Source: Nitrospirae bacterium CG2_30_53_67
GTDB taxonomy: Bacteria > CG2-30-53-67
Length of the DNA stretch: 10,223 nt
Direction of reading: 5' to 3'
Assembly (NCBI GenBank): GCA_001873285.1
Contig: MNYV01000065.1
Location: forward strand, 1-10,223
The number at the start of each line of letters is the position of its first letter. The first letter of the stretch is position 1. Made by a program: the position numbers and the translations under genes. The notes beneath the pieces were generated by a model. It saw nothing but the letters and a program-made list of their open reading frames with translations. It made no database searches and was not told the DNA's origin. Of the stretch, positions 1 through 5,378 are shown piece by piece.

Positions 1-262
1 CTCGTAGAGTAGAGCGTTCAGTCCAACAAGGAGAGCCGCGGGACGGTTCTGAGAAACGATTGTAGAATCCAAAAGTTACAGAATATTTTTCTGAAGGAGA
101 AAGGCCGGGGCTATCAGAACCGTTCTCTCGTAACCTTCCTGCGCTGACAGGGGATAGCCCCCCGGTTTGTTGTGGGTCAGGCAAAAAGGAATTGCGGAGT
201 ATTATGCCGGATGGTTGTCTGTGAAGGGTTGTTATACGGGAACCATGAAGTAGATAGCCGGA
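1..262. other. Left-edge region without a convincing gene
   Basis: No coding sequence with a credible ribosome binding site or family resemblance is visible here. One frame is open from the left edge to a TAG at 63-65, giving only about 20 residues, so a gene tail entering from the left cannot be excluded but is not supported. The open frame beginning at 172 runs through the inverted-repeat element that follows and looks like accidental translation. The stretch contains the interleaved pairing described separately at 31-161. Confidence 0.5.
31..161. other. Structured region with interleaved, pseudoknot-like helices
   Basis: Helix A pairs 43-52 (acggttctga) with 114-123 (tcagaaccgt), ten perfect Watson-Crick pairs. 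It is extended by gagag 31-35 with ctctc 125-129 across an asymmetric bulge. Helix B pairs 107-115 (ggggctatc) with 153-161 (gatagcccc), nine perfect pairs. The strand order is A-B-A'-B' and the helices share only bases 114-115, so they can coexist as a pseudoknot or compete as a switch. Small hairpins lie at 79-93 (cagaa/ttctg) and 138-151 (cctg/cagg). I do not recognise a known RNA family, and no promoter or terminator was assigned. A structured RNA is possible; a decayed mobile element is an alternative. The strand is not decided. Confidence 0.3.
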
Positions 263-416
263 CACGGCTTCGTAAAAAGTCCGTCTGCGGCGTTACGCTG
301 CGTCCTTCGTCACTGCAGCGTACGTCTAACGTACGCCTCATTCCTCAGGACTTGCGTGCCTTGCATCCGGAGCTTTTTTCTTTGCCGTCCATTTTAGGAC
401 TTTTTACTAAGCCGTC
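263..416. mobile_element. MITE-like element with terminal inverted repeats
   Basis: The left end (263-282, containing acggcttcgtaaaaagtcc) is the inverse of the right end (397-416, ggactttttactaagccgtc), with two mismatches in 20 positions. About 114 bp lies between them, with no transposase. Inside is a perfect 8-bp hairpin, gcgtacgt 318-325 with acgtacgc 329-336, on a 3-nt loop. Short size, terminal repeats, internal palindrome and absence of a gene fit a non-autonomous miniature element or a large palindromic intergenic repeat. I recall similar sequences dispersed in deltaproteobacterial genomes, but no search was done. No clear target-site duplication was found. The right end lies 14 bp before the start codon of the 62-aa ORF, so the element may influence or have replaced that gene's promoter. 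Confidence 0.6.
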
Positions 417-430
417 AATCTTGAGGAAGT

Positions 431-619
431 ATGAATCGTGATAAGCGGGCAGATCAAATGGATGAGTCGAAGAATTCATATCCCGGGAGTGAGACGGCCT
501 ACAGCGAGGATGGCGTTGATCTTACGGTTATCCGTTGGATGCTCTCGATGACGCCTGCGGAACGGTTGGAGACTCTTCAGAATCACATCAGTTCTGTCAT
601 GAGAATTCGTGTGAAATAG
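431..619 (+). CDS. Small conserved-looking hypothetical protein (62 aa)
   Basis: The ORF encodes 62 residues with no signal peptide, membrane segment or cysteine. Residues 1-28 are polar and probably disordered. Residues 29-60 form a compact block predicted to be helical, with the pattern VDLTVIRWML, then SMTPAERLETLQ, then a helix ending in MRIR. I recall short bacterial proteins with this D-(L/V)-T-x-I-R-W-M-L and TPxERLxxLQ pattern, sometimes beside nucleotidyltransferase-like genes, but cannot name a function. The start at 431 is preceded by gaggaag at 425-429 with short spacing; an in-frame ATG at 458 is an alternative with a weaker ribosome binding site. No partner gene follows, and the downstream 350 bp is repeat-rich, so the gene may be an orphan from a disrupted pair. 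Confidence 0.6.
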   Translation: MNRDKRADQMDESKNSYPGSETAYSEDGVDLTVIRWMLSMTPAERLETLQNHISSVMRIRVK

Positions 620-686
620 GGACGGACCCTCTTGATACTGCATTTAATACCCACCATGAGATGATCCGTGATTAAATAAGGGCAAA

Positions 687-705
687 CCCCCGGCTCTGCC
701 GGAGG
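687..705. repeat. Hairpin repeat, copy 1
   Basis: The sequence cccccggc-tct-gccggagg forms an 8-bp stem with one mismatch and a 3-nt loop. It is closely related to the hairpin at 922-940: both end in gccggagg and both are preceded by gcaaac (682-687 directly; 910-915 a few bases further away). The two copies flank the C/G-rich palindrome between them. The format resembles REP-type extragenic palindromes, but no RAYT-type transposase is visible in the window. Confidence 0.45.
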
Positions 706-753
706 ACTCTTAGAGTTTGGCCATTCCGGGAGTATGCAGTTAACCGAAATGCT

Positions 754-861
754 TTACCCCTAACTCCCCCTTGCCCACGTCAGAGGGATAACTCCCCCCG
801 ACCCCCTCTTAAATAAGAGGGGGAGACCCCCTTGTAGTAAGGGGAGGAGAGGAGGGGTTAA
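754..861. repeat. C/G-rich nested palindromic block
   Basis: The centre is a perfect palindrome: ccccctctta 802-811 pairs with taagaggggg 814-823 around 'aa'. A second hairpin adjoins it, cccctt 828-833 with aagggg 839-844 around gtagt. Outer arms also mirror each other imperfectly: ttacccctaactcccccttg (754 onward) against the strand running back from ggggttaa at 854-861. The C-rich left arm and G-rich right arm would fold into a long imperfect cruciform or RNA stem. This looks like a dispersed intergenic repeat rather than a gene. Confidence 0.5.
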
Positions 862-890
862 GGGAGGGTGTTTTTAACTGTCTGCGAATA

Positions 891-908
891 GGCCCCTTTG
901 AGGGGGCC
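891..908. repeat. GC hairpin beyond the GGDEF/HD-GYP gene
   Basis: The bases ggcccc at 891-896 pair with ggggcc at 903-908 around a 6-nt loop. It lies about 60 bp past the stop codon of the leftward gene at 970-3069. Read leftward, the stem is not followed by a U-tract, so it is at best a weak or factor-assisted terminator. Confidence 0.35.
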
Positions 909-921
909 GGCAAACGTCAAG

Positions 922-940
922 CCTCAGGCTTTGCCGGAGG
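922..940. repeat. Hairpin repeat, copy 2
   Basis: The sequence cctcaggc-ttt-gccggagg forms an 8-bp stem with one mismatch. It is the second copy of the hairpin at 687-705 and lies 30 bp past the end of the leftward GGDEF/HD-GYP gene, where it could stabilise the 3' end of that transcript. Confidence 0.45.
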
Positions 941-969
941 TTGATGACTTCTATGGGATTGGGCCTGGA

Positions 970-3069
970 TTAGGAGATGATCTCGATGAAGACCTTGACG
1001 AGTTCGGGGTCAAACTGTTTGCCCGCGTTTTCCCTGAGTTCTTTGACGGCGTCCTCTTTGGATCTGCGCTGACGGTAGGGGCGGTCGGAGCACATGGCCT
1101 GGTAGGCCTCCACGATGGAGAGGATCCTTGCCATGAGAGGAATCTTTTCACCCTTGATGCCGTCGGGATACCCTTTCCCGTCGTAGCGTTCGTGATGGTA
1201 CAGGATCGCGGGGATGATGCTCTCCAGGTGTTTCGCCTTCTGCAGGATCATCTCAGCCAGATGCGGATGGCCCTGGATGATCTTTCTTTCCTCATCGGTC
1301 AAGGGCCCGGGCTTGTTCAGGATCTCATCGGGGATGCTCACGGTCCCGATATCGTGAAGGATGCTCGCGAGGTGTATGCTTTCAATATCGGTGTTGGAGA
1401 GTTTCAATGCCTTGGCCAGGGCCACGGCATAATGGGTCACTTCGTCGGTATGGCCTCGGGTAAAGAGATTTTTGGCGTCCACAGCCGCAGCCAGGTCCCG
1501 CATGACCTTGACCTTGGCGTCTTTTAAGATGTCCTCGATGTGCTCTTCCTTACTTTCGATGAAGGCCTTGAGGGTTTCATCGTAACGCCGGATTCGGTTT
1601 CTCCCCTCGCGTTTTGCAAAATAGAGGGCTTGGTCGCTTTTGGTGATCAGTTCCTCACGGCTCACGGCGTCTCCGGGGAAGGTGGATATCCCGATGCTGA
1701 CCGTGATCAGGAAGTCTTCGTTGCCCAGGGTTTTCCCGTAGGATTTTTCGAAGATCTTTCCCCGTATCCGTTCAGCGACGATCTGTGCGGGGTCATAAGG
1801 GGTTTCAGGAAGGATCACGACGAACTCCTCACCGCCGTAGCGGGCAGGGATGTCAATGTCCCGGATCGATTCCCGGATCGTTGAGGCCACCCCCTGCAGG
1901 ATCTTGTCTCCTACCGGATGCCCATGGCGGTCATTGAAGGTCTTGAAGTGGTCTATGTCGATCATGAGTAAGGAGAAGGTGCGTTTGTACCGCTCAGACC
2001 GCCGCACTTCCGCTTGCAGCCTGGACTGGAACTCACGGTGGTTGAAGAGTCCGGTCAGACCGTCCGTGATGGCCAGCCTCTTGTTATGTTCGTGGAGCCG
2101 GGCGTTTTCGATGGAAAGGGCGGCCTGGAATCCATAGGTGATCAGGAGATCCTCATCCTCCTTGTCAAAGAACGGGCCGTTTACTTTGTTGATCAGGATG
2201 AGAATCCCGATGGATGCCTGCTGGTGGATGATGGGAACCGCAAGAAGGCTTCGAACGTGAGGCAGAGAAAAGGGGAGGTCAATGGTTTTTGCCTCAAGGT
2301 CTTTGGTTTGGAGGTTCAGCACTTTCTGCGAGGTCATCATATCTGAAAAGATGCCTGAGATCCGGGGCCGGATCGCTATGGAATGGCGCTCCGGGCTTTC
2401 TGAGATATAGGTCTGTTCTATTTGACTGGATTCCGGCGCCGGCAGGATCAGGAGCGCCGCTTCCGAGCGCAGCAGGAAGAGCGCATGATCGGCCAGTTTC
2501 TGAAACAGGGATTTCATGTCGGGCTCCGATGCGAGCGAGACCGCGGCTTCATTCAGAATATTCAACTGGCGGATCTTCCGTTCCCTCTGCTCATAAAGAA
2601 CCGCATTAGCGGCGGACGTGGCCGCATAGTTGGCGATGATCTGCATGACCTGCATCCGGTTCTCCGGGCATGGGCCCTCCTCGTGATCGAAAAAATAAAG
2701 GAGTCCGATCATGATTCCGTTGTGAATGAGAGAGAAACAAAAGCCTGTGCGGAAGGCGTCTTCAACGCCCGCCGGGAGGCGGTCTATCCGGCAGAACCCC
2801 TCTCTCGATGCCGTGTCCCTGAGAGGTCCCATGGAAAGGGGAGCGATGTGGCCGGTGAGCCCCCGGCTGATTCCGTGGGCATGGACCTCCGGGGCTTCCT
2901 CCTTCTCGTTGAACAGGGCAAGGCACGCGCCTTTCGAACCGGAGATCTCGGCGCCTCTTAAGAGGATGATCTGGATCACCTGGGATTTCTGAAGCGCGGA
3001 GTTGAGCTCCTGTGCCAAACGGGTGAGTTCAGTAAACTGTTCCGGGGTGATGGAATCAACCTTGAACAT
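970..3069 (-). CDS. GAF-GAF-GGDEF-HD-GYP cyclic-di-GMP turnover protein
   Basis: This 699-residue protein appears cytoplasmic, with no signal peptide or membrane segment. Two GAF-type sensor regions (about residues 20-155 and 175-325) are joined by a helical linker. They are followed by a GGDEF diguanylate cyclase domain (about 330-497) with active-site GGEEF at 412-416 and an intact RxxD inhibitory site (R403, D406) at canonical spacing. An HD-GYP phosphodiesterase domain (about 515-699) has H540, HD at 572-573, HHExxDGxGYP at 625-635 and DRPYR at 662-666. Both activities look possible, so it may switch between making and degrading c-di-GMP in response to ligands or redox state at the GAF domains. 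Two oddities: HDxGK reads HDIGT (T576), and the VADxxDAM segment reads IVEAYQAM (E654, Q657). The ATG at 3069 is preceded by agaggcgg. It has its own promoter and no obvious partner gene. Confidence 0.93.
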   Translation of the reverse strand: MFKVDSITPEQFTELTRLAQELNSALQKSQVIQIILLRGAEISGSKGACLALFNEKEEAPEVHAHGISRGLTGHIAPLSMGPLRDTASREGFCRIDRLPAGVEDAFRTGFCFSLIHNGIMIGLLYFFDHEEGPCPENRMQVMQIIANYAATSAANAVLYEQRERKIRQLNILNEAAVSLASEPDMKSLFQKLADHALFLLRSEAALLILPAPESSQIEQTYISESPERHSIAIRPRISGIFSDMMTSQKVLNLQTKDLEAKTIDLPFSLPHVRSLLAVPIIHQQASIGILILINKVNGPFFDKEDEDLLITYGFQAALSIENARLHEHNKRLAITDGLTGLFNHREFQSRLQAEVRRSERYKRTFSLLMIDIDHFKTFNDRHGHPVGDKILQGVASTIRESIRDIDIPARYGGEEFVVILPETPYDPAQIVAERIRGKIFEKSYGKTLGNEDFLITVSIGISTFPGDAVSREELITKSDQALYFAKREGRNRIRRYDETLKAFIESKEEHIEDILKDAKVKVMRDLAAAVDAKNLFTRGHTDEVTHYAVALAKALKLSNTDIESIHLASILHDIGTVSIPDEILNKPGPLTDEERKIIQGHPHLAEMILQKAKHLESIIPAILYHHERYDGKGYPDGIKGEKIPLMARILSIVEAYQAMCSDRPYRQRRSKEDAVKELRENAGKQFDPELVKVFIEIIS

Positions 3070-3139
3070 GAGCCGCCTCTAAAAAAAAGGATTGCCTGGA
3101 TCGGGCCAAGAAAATCAAACGTCTGGAACCGTTATGGAT

Positions 3140-3169
3140 ATTATAAAATTGAATTGAAGGATCTGTCAA
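3140..3169 (-). promoter_or_regulatory. Sigma70-type promoter of the GGDEF/HD-GYP gene
   Basis: Read on the minus strand, TTGACA (3169-3164) is followed after 18 bp by TATAAT (3145-3140); both hexamers are perfect matches to consensus. Transcription would start near 3133, leaving an untranslated leader of about 60 nt before the ATG at 3069. This suggests strong basal expression independent of the upstream fabF-like gene. Confidence 0.75.
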
Positions 3170-3185
3170 TAAATATGCTTAATAT

Positions 3186-3217
3186 GGCCGCCTGATTCCG
3201 AAGATCAAAAGGCGGCC
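3186..3217 (-). terminator. Hairpin spanning the fabF-like stop codon (possible weak terminator)
   Basis: The bases ggccgcct 3186-3193 and aggcggcc 3210-3217 form a perfect 8-bp stem. Read leftward, the loop can add a small inner stem capped by c-ttcg-g, a very stable tetraloop. The stem includes the last codons of the fabF-like gene, and its stop codon (3205-3207) is in the loop. The following sequence is AT-rich but has no T-run, so it may be a weak terminator or a 3' stability element. It lies between the fabF-like gene and the promoter of the next gene. Confidence 0.4.
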
Positions 3218-4443
3218 CCGCGTACGATCAGGACCGCGTTGGCGCCGCCGAAGGCGAAAGAGGAGGAGAGGACCGTCGTTATCCTTGCCCGTTGCGGCTC
3301 GCCGCAAACAAAGTTCAAACCGCACTCCGGGTCCGGGTGTTCGAGATTTAGGATAGGAGGGATGATCCCTGTGTTGGCACTCAGGATGGAGGCAATGGCT
3401 TCCAAAGCTCCGCTGGCGCCGAGCATATGTCCGGTCATGGACTTGATGGCGCAGGCCGGGATCACCGCAGACCGAGGGCCCAGGGCAGAGTTGAGCGCCA
3501 ATGCCTCGATCCGGTCATTCAGTCGGGTTCCGGTGCCGTGGGTATTGATCAGATCGATCTCATTCGGCCCGATCCCGGCATCCCTCATGGCCAGCCGCAG
3601 GGCCCGGATCATCCCGTCTCCCCTCGGGTCGGGGGCCGTCATGTGGCAGGCATCGGATGACAGGCCGAACCCAAGGATCTCGCCTAAGATCTTGACCCCG
3701 CGCGATTCAGCATGTTCCCATGTTTCGAGGATCAGGATTCCAGCCCCCTCACTGATCACAAATCCGTCCCGGTCCCTGTCAAACGGCCGGCAGGCCTTCT
3801 CCGGCTCTTGATTTCTCCGGGAGAGGGCGCGCGCCCTGGCAAATCCGCCGATGATCATGGAGGTGATGGGCGCTTCCGAACCTCCGCTGATGATGAGGTC
3901 CGCGTCTCCGGACCGGAGGATTCTGACCGCTTCCCCGATGGCATGGGCGCCGGAGGCGCAGGCCGTGGATACGGCAAGGCTCGGACCGAGAAGCTGATGC
4001 TGCATGGAGATCATGGCAGGGGCCTGGTTGATCAGCGATGAGACCGTAAGATGAGGGGAAAGTCCCTGAAATCCCTTTCGGGCATACGAGGCCATGCCGG
4101 CTTCCAGGGTCGTGATCCCCCCCCTGCTGGAGCCGATGACCACGCCGGCCCGTGTCCGGTCCCACCCGGAGCGGTCGAGTCCGGCCTGAGAGAACGCCTC
4201 GGAACACGCGGTAAGGGCGTATAAGACAAAGGGGTCGAGGCGGCGAAGAAGCTTTTTAGGATATGGGTCTTTGGGGAGATCCCGGATTTCTCCGGCAATC
4301 CGGCAGGGGAGGTTTGAAGCATCGAAACGGGTGATGGGGCCGATGCCGGACCGGCCTCGGACCAGGCCCTGCCAGGTCTCCTCCATGGAATTTCCCAGGG
4401 GAGTCACAGCCCCCATGCCGGTGACCGCAATCCTTGTATGCAT
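3205..4443 (-). CDS. Beta-ketoacyl-ACP synthase, FabF (KAS II) type
   Basis: This 412-residue protein has the length of FabF-type condensing enzymes, which join malonyl-ACP to an acyl chain with loss of CO2 in type II fatty acid synthesis. The thiolase fold is complete: the nucleophile C162 lies in STACASGAHA, H302 in NTHGTGT, K334 and H339 in KSMTGHMLGASGA, and the C-terminal glycine-rich gate reads SFAFGGANA (395-403). The N-terminus MHTRIAVTGMGAVTPLG is typical, and the ATG at 4443 is preceded by aagga. No acyl carrier protein, ketoreductase, dehydratase or malonyl transferase gene adjoins it. It could be the housekeeping KAS II at an isolated locus or a second copy for a special acyl chain or polyketide-like lipid; the sequence alone does not decide. 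Confidence 0.9.
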   Translation of the reverse strand: MHTRIAVTGMGAVTPLGNSMEETWQGLVRGRSGIGPITRFDASNLPCRIAGEIRDLPKDPYPKKLLRRLDPFVLYALTACSEAFSQAGLDRSGWDRTRAGVVIGSSRGGITTLEAGMASYARKGFQGLSPHLTVSSLINQAPAMISMQHQLLGPSLAVSTACASGAHAIGEAVRILRSGDADLIISGGSEAPITSMIIGGFARARALSRRNQEPEKACRPFDRDRDGFVISEGAGILILETWEHAESRGVKILGEILGFGLSSDACHMTAPDPRGDGMIRALRLAMRDAGIGPNEIDLINTHGTGTRLNDRIEALALNSALGPRSAVIPACAIKSMTGHMLGASGALEAIASILSANTGIIPPILNLEHPDPECGLNFVCGEPQRARITTVLSSSFAFGGANAVLIVRGAAF

Positions 4444-4497
4444 CCTAATCCTTGGGTTTCAAAGGTTTTATTCTCATGCAGCCGGACACGGCCCTTC

Positions 4498-4526
4498 ATA
4501 CTAAAGGATTTCAGGTTGTTAGTCAA
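4498..4526 (-). promoter_or_regulatory. Sigma70-type promoter of the fabF-like gene
   Basis: On the minus strand TTGACT (4526-4521) is followed after 17 bp by TAGTAT (4503-4498). A start near 4491 leaves a leader of roughly 47 nt before the ATG at 4443. The promoter is divergent from that of the cytochrome gene. Confidence 0.6.
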
Positions 4527-4544
4527 CATAATTCCTGTCTGTGG

Positions 4545-4575
4545 TTGACAATCCACTTGAAAAGCATTTTAAAAT
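4545..4575 (+). promoter_or_regulatory. Possible second rightward promoter
   Basis: A perfect TTGACA at 4545-4550 points rightward. The best -10 candidates are tttaaa at 4568-4573 (17 bp away) and taaaat at 4570-4575 (19 bp away), both modest matches. It could be an upstream promoter for the cytochrome gene, giving a leader of about 140 nt. An inverted pair gtcaac (4522-4527) and gttgac (4544-4549) lies here and might be an operator for both divergent genes; this is weak. Confidence 0.25.
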
Positions 4576-4634
4576 CAGATCATAGCGATCCTATCTCGCC
4601 TGTTATTAAAAAATAAAAAAAGTTCTGAATATAT

Positions 4635-4663
4635 TTGACTTGCCGGCGTCTTTGATATATAAA
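4635..4663 (+). promoter_or_regulatory. Sigma70-type promoter of the cytochrome gene
   Basis: TTGACT (4635-4640) is followed after 17 bp by TATAAA (4658-4663), in an AT-rich tract that contrasts with the surrounding G+C-rich DNA. A start near 4670 gives a leader of about 45 nt. Confidence 0.65.
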
Positions 4664-4698
4664 AATGCATCTATAAACATATCTTAAATTCATCAAGG

Positions 4699-4709
4699 AA
4701 GGAGGTGAT
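4699..4709 (+). promoter_or_regulatory. Extended Shine-Dalgarno of the cytochrome gene
   Basis: The 11 bases aaggaggtgat match the complement of the 16S rRNA 3' end without a mismatch, far longer than at the other starts in this window. GGAGG lies 10 nt before the ATG at 4716. This suggests very high translation and fixes the start codon. Confidence 0.7.
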
Positions 4710-4715
4710 ACATCA

Positions 4716-5222
4716 ATGAAAAAATGGACTATAATGATGGTGGCAGCTCTCTTTGTTATTGTTTCAGCGGGCATGGTTTCCGCCGCAGACTATGTGGGTG
4801 TGGCGAAATGCAAGATGTGCCACATGAAGCAGTTCAAGAGTTGGGAGCAGACCAAGATGGCCAAGGCATTGGACAGTTTGAAGCCGGGTGCGGCCGCAGA
4901 GGCCAAGACGGCTGCCAAGCTTGATCCGGAAAAGGACTACACCACGGATGCTGCCTGTCTGGGATGCCACACGGTGAACGGCAAGGCAGATATGCCTGGC
5001 GTTCAGTGCGAGTCCTGCCACGGTGCAGGGTCGGATTACATGAAGGTGATGATGACCAACCGGGACTACAAGCTGGACGAGATCAAGGCCAAAGGGCTCG
5101 TTAATGCTCCAGACGAGGCCGCATGCAAGAAGTGCCACAACGAGAAGAGCCCGTTCTTTAAAGGGTTCACGTACGACAAATCCAAGAGCCATGAGCACAC
5201 GCCTTTGACCAAGAAGCACTAA
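4716..5222 (+). CDS. Exported small tetraheme c-type cytochrome (c554-like)
   Basis: This 168-residue protein has a classic signal peptide (KK, a hydrophobic stretch, then VSAA before D25), so it is exported and matured in the periplasm. Four CxxCH haem sites are present: CKMCH 32-36, CLGCH 81-85, CESCH 98-102 and CKKCH 137-141. The start YVGVAKCKMCHMKQFKSWEQ resembles the small cytochrome c554-type proteins of metal- and sulfate-reducing bacteria, which carry electrons between periplasmic redox partners. Apart from the haem-motif histidines, the mature chain has only H159, H161 and H168, all near the C-terminus, so at least one haem must lack bis-His ligation; M48 is one alternative ligand. 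Its own promoter, near-perfect Shine-Dalgarno and strong terminator mark it as a highly expressed single-gene unit. The partner oxidase or reductase is not in the window. Confidence 0.92.
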   Translation: MKKWTIMMVAALFVIVSAGMVSAADYVGVAKCKMCHMKQFKSWEQTKMAKALDSLKPGAAAEAKTAAKLDPEKDYTTDAACLGCHTVNGKADMPGVQCESCHGAGSDYMKVMMTNRDYKLDEIKAKGLVNAPDEAACKKCHNEKSPFFKGFTYDKSKSHEHTPLTKKH

Positions 5223-5241
5223 TTCGTCATGTTTCAGTTCT

Positions 5242-5279
5242 AAAAAAGCCGCTGTCCCATAAAGACAGCGGCTTTTTTT
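5242..5279 (+). terminator. Rho-independent terminator of the cytochrome gene
   Basis: gccgctgtc (5248-5256) and gacagcggc (5264-5272) form a perfect 9-bp stem around ccataaa. A run of T at 5273-5279 follows, pairing with the A-run at 5242-5247. It begins 19 bp after the cytochrome stop codon. The A-run also gives it terminator form on the opposite strand. Confidence 0.93.
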
Positions 5280-5297
5280 ATGAGAGTCCATATTCCA

Positions 5298-5326
5298 TTG
5301 TCTTAAAAGGCCTGTTATGGTATAAA
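5298..5326 (+). promoter_or_regulatory. Sigma70-type promoter of the moeA operon
   Basis: TTGTCT (5298-5303) and TATAAA (5321-5326) are separated by 17 bp, just after the cytochrome terminator. A start near 5333 would leave a leader of about 45 nt. The leader is too short for a Moco riboswitch, and none is seen. Confidence 0.55.
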
Positions 5327-5378
5327 AATAAAAAATGAAATTGGACGGATAACCCGATAACACAAGGTTACATTCAGG

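Larger units (their letters stand above)
620..969. other. Repeat-rich non-coding interval
   Basis: No credible gene lies between the 62-aa ORF and the convergent end of the GGDEF/HD-GYP gene. The interval is filled with secondary-structure elements: two related hairpins at 687-705 and 922-940, a C/G-rich palindromic block at about 754-861, and a GC hairpin at 891-908. The last two hairpins lie just beyond the stop of the leftward gene and could slow or end its transcription, but none is followed by a run of T on either strand. Confidence 0.6.

Noticed and set aside
33-49. GAGCCG...CGGTTC, the two ends of a group II intron domain V
   Set aside because: Only 17 bases long; the internal stem, bulge and loop of domain V (about 34 nt) are missing, and no reverse transcriptase or other intron domain is visible. 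The bases are also used in the longer helix A.
256-268. Thirteen-base sequence agccggacacggc also present at 4480-4492
   Set aside because: One shared 13-mer is expected by chance in a 10-kb window, and the flanking sequences do not match.
172-441. Open reading frame of 89 codons on the plus strand
   Set aside because: It runs through the inverted-repeat element at 263-416, has no good ribosome binding site, overlaps the start of the 62-aa ORF, and resembles accidental translations of dispersed repeats.
891-940. Two hairpins after the GGDEF/HD-GYP gene as intrinsic terminators
   Set aside because: Neither is followed by a U-tract in the leftward direction; kept as repeats or possible 3' structures rather than called terminators.
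898-1527. Plus-strand open frame (209 codons) opposite the HD-GYP region
   Set aside because: It is antisense to a strongly supported gene and shows no family resemblance; other plus-strand frames between 1540 and 2992 were rejected for the same reason.
5327-5378. Possible molybdenum-cofactor riboswitch before moeA
   Set aside because: The leader from the predicted start is only about 45 nt and AT-rich with no complex stem, too short for the known Moco element.
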